Assembly: GCA_003569705.1 (NCBI GenBank)
Contig: BGOU01000010.1
Location: 62,001-126,000 of the forward strand
From: Nitrosarchaeum sp.
GTDB taxonomy: Archaea; Thermoproteota; Nitrososphaeria; Nitrososphaerales; Nitrosopumilaceae
Direction of reading: 5' to 3'
DNA: 64,000 bases
The first letter of the stretch is position 1; each line of letters begins with the position of its first letter. This document shows, in pieces, positions 61,136-64,000 of the stretch. The position numbers and the translations under genes are program-made. The notes under the pieces were generated by a model. It was given only the letters and a program-made list of their open reading frames with translations, was not told the DNA's origin and searched no databases.

Positions 61136-61696
61136 ATGAATGTCTCTAATTTTCTTAAAATCATAAAGAAACAAAAAAAATCACAGAAAATTAGATTATA
61201 CATTATTGATAAAAACAAACATTATTTTCTAAATGATGGGGTTTTAAAAAATGGATTTGATTCTAAATTAACTGTAACAAAAAATCGTGATAGTGTTTTA
61301 TCTTCATTCTCAAAAATGGCGTTTCTATTTGATGAGATCATTAGATTGAGAATAGTGGCGCATTCTAATCAAAATGATAGCAAAGAACTACTTTATCTTC
61401 TTAATTTGGTTCCGATCAATCGTAAAATTAGAACATTTCTTGATTGGGGTGTTTTTGGACCTGAATATACTAGAGACATGTCTAGACTTTTTGAGGTCAG
61501 AAATGATATAGTGCACTGTGTGTCCCTTGACGAAGTAAATTACAACCCAAAAAACTCTATTTCATTATCAAGTGTAAATGGTTTTAAAAAATTTAAAACT
61601 GATCTGGATAAAGCATGGGGAAATCTATTAAAAATCTATGTTGTGGAGCAAGAAAAAATTAACTGGACTGCATTGTCTATGGAACTAAAATTATAA
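61136..61696 (+). CDS. Hypothetical protein with HEPN-like RNDIVH motif
   Basis: The 186-residue protein is largely helical. LFEVRNDIVHCVSL (about 118-131) contains R122-x4-H127, the RX4-6H motif of HEPN ribonucleases, and the preceding helices fit the HEPN bundle. HEPN proteins act in toxin-antitoxin and abortive-infection systems. No antitoxin-like nucleotidyltransferase is adjacent, so a non-toxic role is equally open. The identification is by motif only. Confidence 0.55.
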   Translation: MNVSNFLKIIKKQKKSQKIRLYIIDKNKHYFLNDGVLKNGFDSKLTVTKNRDSVLSSFSKMAFLFDEIIRLRIVAHSNQNDSKELLYLLNLVPINRKIRTFLDWGVFGPEYTRDMSRLFEVRNDIVHCVSLDEVNYNPKNSISLSSVNGFKKFKTDLDKAWGNLLKIYVVEQEKINWTALSMELKL

Positions 61697-61837
61697 CTTT
61701 TGTGTCTATTTGTGAGTTTGATTTTATTTACATATCTTCGAATATGAATCGATCAGAGTTTAGAATACATTTTCATACACCTGGATTAATTTACTAATTT
61801 TACCAATCAATTGTTCTCAAAGGTTAATTTCAATACC

Positions 61838-61966
61838 CTACACGTCTTTATTATTTTCTGCCCAACAATCGCATTGTGTCCAAGTACAATTAGGACAATC
61901 ATACGGTGTATCACTAATTTTACATTCTGAAGGAAGGCAATTACAACGTGGACATTTAATTTCCAT
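61838..61966 (-). CDS. 42-residue cysteine-rich zinc peptide
   Basis: MEIKCPRCNCLPSECK and YDCPNCTWTQCDCW provide nine cysteines, including two CPxC pairs, enough for two zinc ions. The frame is clean ATG to TAG. The repeated pattern suggests a duplicated ribbon. The function is unknown. Confidence 0.7.
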   Translation of the reverse strand: MEIKCPRCNCLPSECKISDTPYDCPNCTWTQCDCWAENNKDV

Positions 61967-62062
61967 CTGTATTTTTAAAAAACATGTTTTAATTATATTT
62001 ACATTTTAGAACAAATGTTGATGATTCTCTAAATTTTATATTAATTATCTAGGAATAAAATA

Positions 62063-63736
62063 TTATAAATTTGGACTAGTAATTGCCCCTTGCGCTGCAG
62101 AGCCTACTAATGTTGCATATTTTGCAAGTGCGCCAGTTGTGTAGTTTGGTTTTGGTGGACTCCATTGTTTTCTTCTTTTTTCTAGTTCTTCTGCAGATAC
62201 ATGAAGATCAACTATGTTGGTTTCTATGTCTATTGTAATTTCATCGTCATTTTTTACTAGTGCAATTGGACCTCCGACATATGCTTCTGGAGCAACATGT
62301 CCTACCATGAATCCGCGTGTACCTCCAGAAAATCTACCATCAGTTACCATTGCAACTTTTTTACCTAATCCTTGACCTACAAGTGCCGCGGTGGTTGCTA
62401 GCATCTCCCTCATTCCAGGTCCTCCTTTTGGACCCTCATATCTGATTACCACTACGTGACCTTCTTCAATTTCTCCCTTGGCTACTGCATCAAATGCATA
62501 CTCTTCTCTGTCATACACTCGGGCTTTGCCTGTAAATTTTGTCATCTCAACACCTGCTGTTTTAATGACTGCTCCATCTGGCGCCAAACTTCCTTTTAAC
62601 ACCACTGCAGTTCCAACTGAATGAATTGGATTATCTACTGATTTGACTATTTGTTGGACTACCTCTGGGATGTTCATTGATGCAAGATTTTCTTTAATTG
62701 ATTTTCCAGTTACAGTAATACAATTATCGTGAATTAGTTTTCTTTCTGCTAATTTTTTTAGTACAAATGGAATACCGCCAATTTTATCGAGAGAATTCAT
62801 TACGTAATTTCCACCCGGCTTCATATCTGCCAAATGTGGGGTCTTTTTTCTAACTCTCTCAAAATCGTCATATGTTAATTTTATTCCAACTTCATTTGAT
62901 AATGCCAACAAGTGTAAAATTCCATTTGTAGAACCACCTACTGCGTTTAGCATTGCAATTGCATTTTCAAATGCCTCAAATGTGAGAATGTCCCGTGGTT
63001 TGATATTTTGTTCTAATAATCTCACACATGCTTTACCTGTATCATACACTATTTTCTCTCTTCTGTCATCTTCTGCTGGAGGACTTGCACTGCCTGGTAA
63101 GGCAAGACCTATAGCTTCAGAAATTGATGCCATTGTATTTGCAGTAAACATTCCACCACATGATCCTGCGTTTGGACATGCAGTGTTTTCTATATTTTTT
63201 AACCCCTCTAGGGATAATTGCCCTGCATCATATGCGCCAACTGCTTCATACACATCAACTACTGTTAATTCTTGACCATTTAGTATTCCTGGCATGATTG
63301 TTCCTCCATAAACAAAGATAGATGGTATGTTCAATCGTGCCATTGCCATCATAGTTCCTGGTAAACTCTTATCACATCCTGCAATTCCTACTAGTGCATC
63401 ATACTGATGTGCACGAACCATTAATTCAATGGAATCTGCAATTACCTCTCTTGAAATTAATGATGATTTCATTCCTTCATGACCCATTGCAATTCCATCA
63501 CTTACTGCAATAGTTGAAAATTCTCTGGGTGTTGCACCACCGTCACTTACACCTTCTTTTGCTTTTAGAGCTAATCTTGGAAGGTGAATATTACAAGGAG
63601 TTGCCTCGTTTCCAGTATGGCATACTCCAACAAATGGTTTTTCTAAATCATTATCTGTTAATCCCATAGCTTTGTACATTGCTCTATGTGGAGCCCTAGC
63701 AGTTCCTTCTACAACATTTCTACTAGAAATTTCCAT
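62063..63736 (-). CDS. ilvD: Dihydroxy-acid dehydratase
   Basis: The 557-residue enzyme has the three Fe-S cysteines C48 (TPCNIHL), C121 (GCDKSLPG) and C193 ([12 protein letters not shown]), and the C-terminal [18 protein letters not shown]. It dehydrates the branched-chain intermediates in isoleucine and valine synthesis. Length is standard. A TAAATTATA box lies about 27 nt upstream of the ATG. Confidence 0.97.
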   Translation of the reverse strand: MEISSRNVVEGTARAPHRAMYKAMGLTDNDLEKPFVGVCHTGNEATPCNIHLPRLALKAKEGVSDGGATPREFSTIAVSDGIAMGHEGMKSSLISREVIADSIELMVRAHQYDALVGIAGCDKSLPGTMMAMARLNIPSIFVYGGTIMPGILNGQELTVVDVYEAVGAYDAGQLSLEGLKNIENTACPNAGSCGGMFTANTMASISEAIGLALPGSASPPAEDDRREKIVYDTGKACVRLLEQNIKPRDILTFEAFENAIAMLNAVGGSTNGILHLLALSNEVGIKLTYDDFERVRKKTPHLADMKPGGNYVMNSLDKIGGIPFVLKKLAERKLIHDNCITVTGKSIKENLASMNIPEVVQQIVKSVDNPIHSVGTAVVLKGSLAPDGAVIKTAGVEMTKFTGKARVYDREEYAFDAVAKGEIEEGHVVVIRYEGPKGGPGMREMLATTAALVGQGLGKKVAMVTDGRFSGGTRGFMVGHVAPEAYVGGPIALVKNDDEITIDIETNIVDLHVSAEELEKRRKQWSPPKPNYTTGALAKYATLVGSAAQGAITSPNL

Positions 63737-63810
63737 AACACGACAAATGTAGATTGCTATAATTTAGACTTTATTGACGTTATCACTAAAAATATCATTG
63801 ATCATAAAGC

Positions 63811-63818
63811 GTTTAAAT
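63811..63818 (+). promoter_or_regulatory. Putative TATA box
   Basis: GTTTAAAT (63811-63818) is centred about 27 nt before the TTG at 63842. It supports that start over alternative codons. Confidence 0.5.
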
Positions 63819-63841
63819 TCTAAACATTTCCACTGAAAATA

Positions 63842-64000
63842 TTGGAACAAAAATCTCTTGCATGCCCTATTTGTCAAAGTAATAAAGCCGAAATTGCAGG
63901 TGAGGATGTTAAACTAAGTGGACAATTCCAAGACAAGGAATTTCTAACTACTCCGTTAACTGTTCTAAAATGTACTCGGTGTGGCTATTACATGTTTTTT
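63842..64000 (+). CDS. Zinc-ribbon protein, 5' part
   Basis: The frame starts with TTG and shows ACPICQSNKAEI, then VLKCTRCGYYMFF, two CxxC pairs typical of a zinc ribbon. It runs off the right edge, so the full length is unknown. The start is set by the TATA-like box 27 nt upstream. Confidence 0.75.
   Translation, partial: MEQKSLACPICQSNKAEIAGEDVKLSGQFQDKEFLTTPLTVLKCTRCGYYMFF

Noticed and set aside
1-64000. rRNA, tRNA, transposase or integrase genes
   Set aside because: None was found when reading both strands; no TTCGAAT-type T-loops in a tRNA context, no DDE or tyrosine recombinase motifs and no terminal inverted repeats flanking a gene.

Overview
The window comes from an AT-rich archaeal chromosome, almost certainly a marine ammonia-oxidising thaumarchaeon of the Nitrosopumilus/Nitrosarchaeum type. 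The pointers are a PEFG-CTERM surface protein at the left edge, the archaeal/eukaryotic-style proteins eS25, eS26, Alba and Rpo6 (RpoK), a DUF6659-type protein, a repeated WIKNNAKWW-type surface motif, many tiny zinc-binding proteins, and starts (often TTG or GTG) lying about 26 nt downstream of a TATA-like box, as expected for leaderless transcripts. No rRNA, tRNA, insertion sequence, integrase or CRISPR array was seen.

Layout. 0-3.3 kb: surface-protein tail, MFS transporter, membrane protein and small regulators. 3.6-8.7 kb: a Hef-like helicase, then a signalling patch of three stand-alone receiver proteins, a winged-helix regulator and a histidine-less DHp-like peptide. 8.7-16 kb: PPOX-like protein, MenA/UbiA prenyltransferase, aldo/keto reductase, asparagine-synthetase-like protein, Alba and RpoK; rpoK and a cyclophilin-like gene appear to share one palindromic TATA box. 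16-27 kb: ribosomal proteins, a CBS-TrkH potassium transporter, threonyl-tRNA synthetase (split by a frameshift), agmatinase-family enzyme, CDP-alcohol phosphatidyltransferase, PfkB kinase and NAD kinase. 27-35 kb: CTP synthase and a tightly overlapping trpEGDCBA operon without trpF. 36-39 kb: a GT2/GtrA glycosyltransferase pair (probably one frameshifted gene) and a GT39-like transferase.

39-48 kb carries a second aldo/keto reductase, a class III cyclase-like protein, a 1122-residue SBBP-repeat secreted protein with seven near-identical units, a PD-(D/E)XK nuclease and a PAC2 protein. 48-62 kb is accessory in character: many short, poorly conserved genes, including a run of tiny CxCxCH zinc peptides, two HExxH metalloprotease-like proteins, a GIY-YIG protein, an XPD/DinG-type Fe-S helicase with an apparent CTG start, and a protein with an RNDIVH motif suggestive of HEPN RNases. 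The window closes with ilvD and the start of a zinc-ribbon gene.

The main discovery leads are a symmetric bidirectional promoter, two frameshifted housekeeping genes, a candidate C/D box sRNA, a TAGTGGTC inverted repeat placed just downstream of two unrelated minus-strand genes, two related micro-ORFs, and three convergent gene pairs whose stop codons overlap on CTAG. All functional assignments rest on reading motifs by eye; no database search was run.
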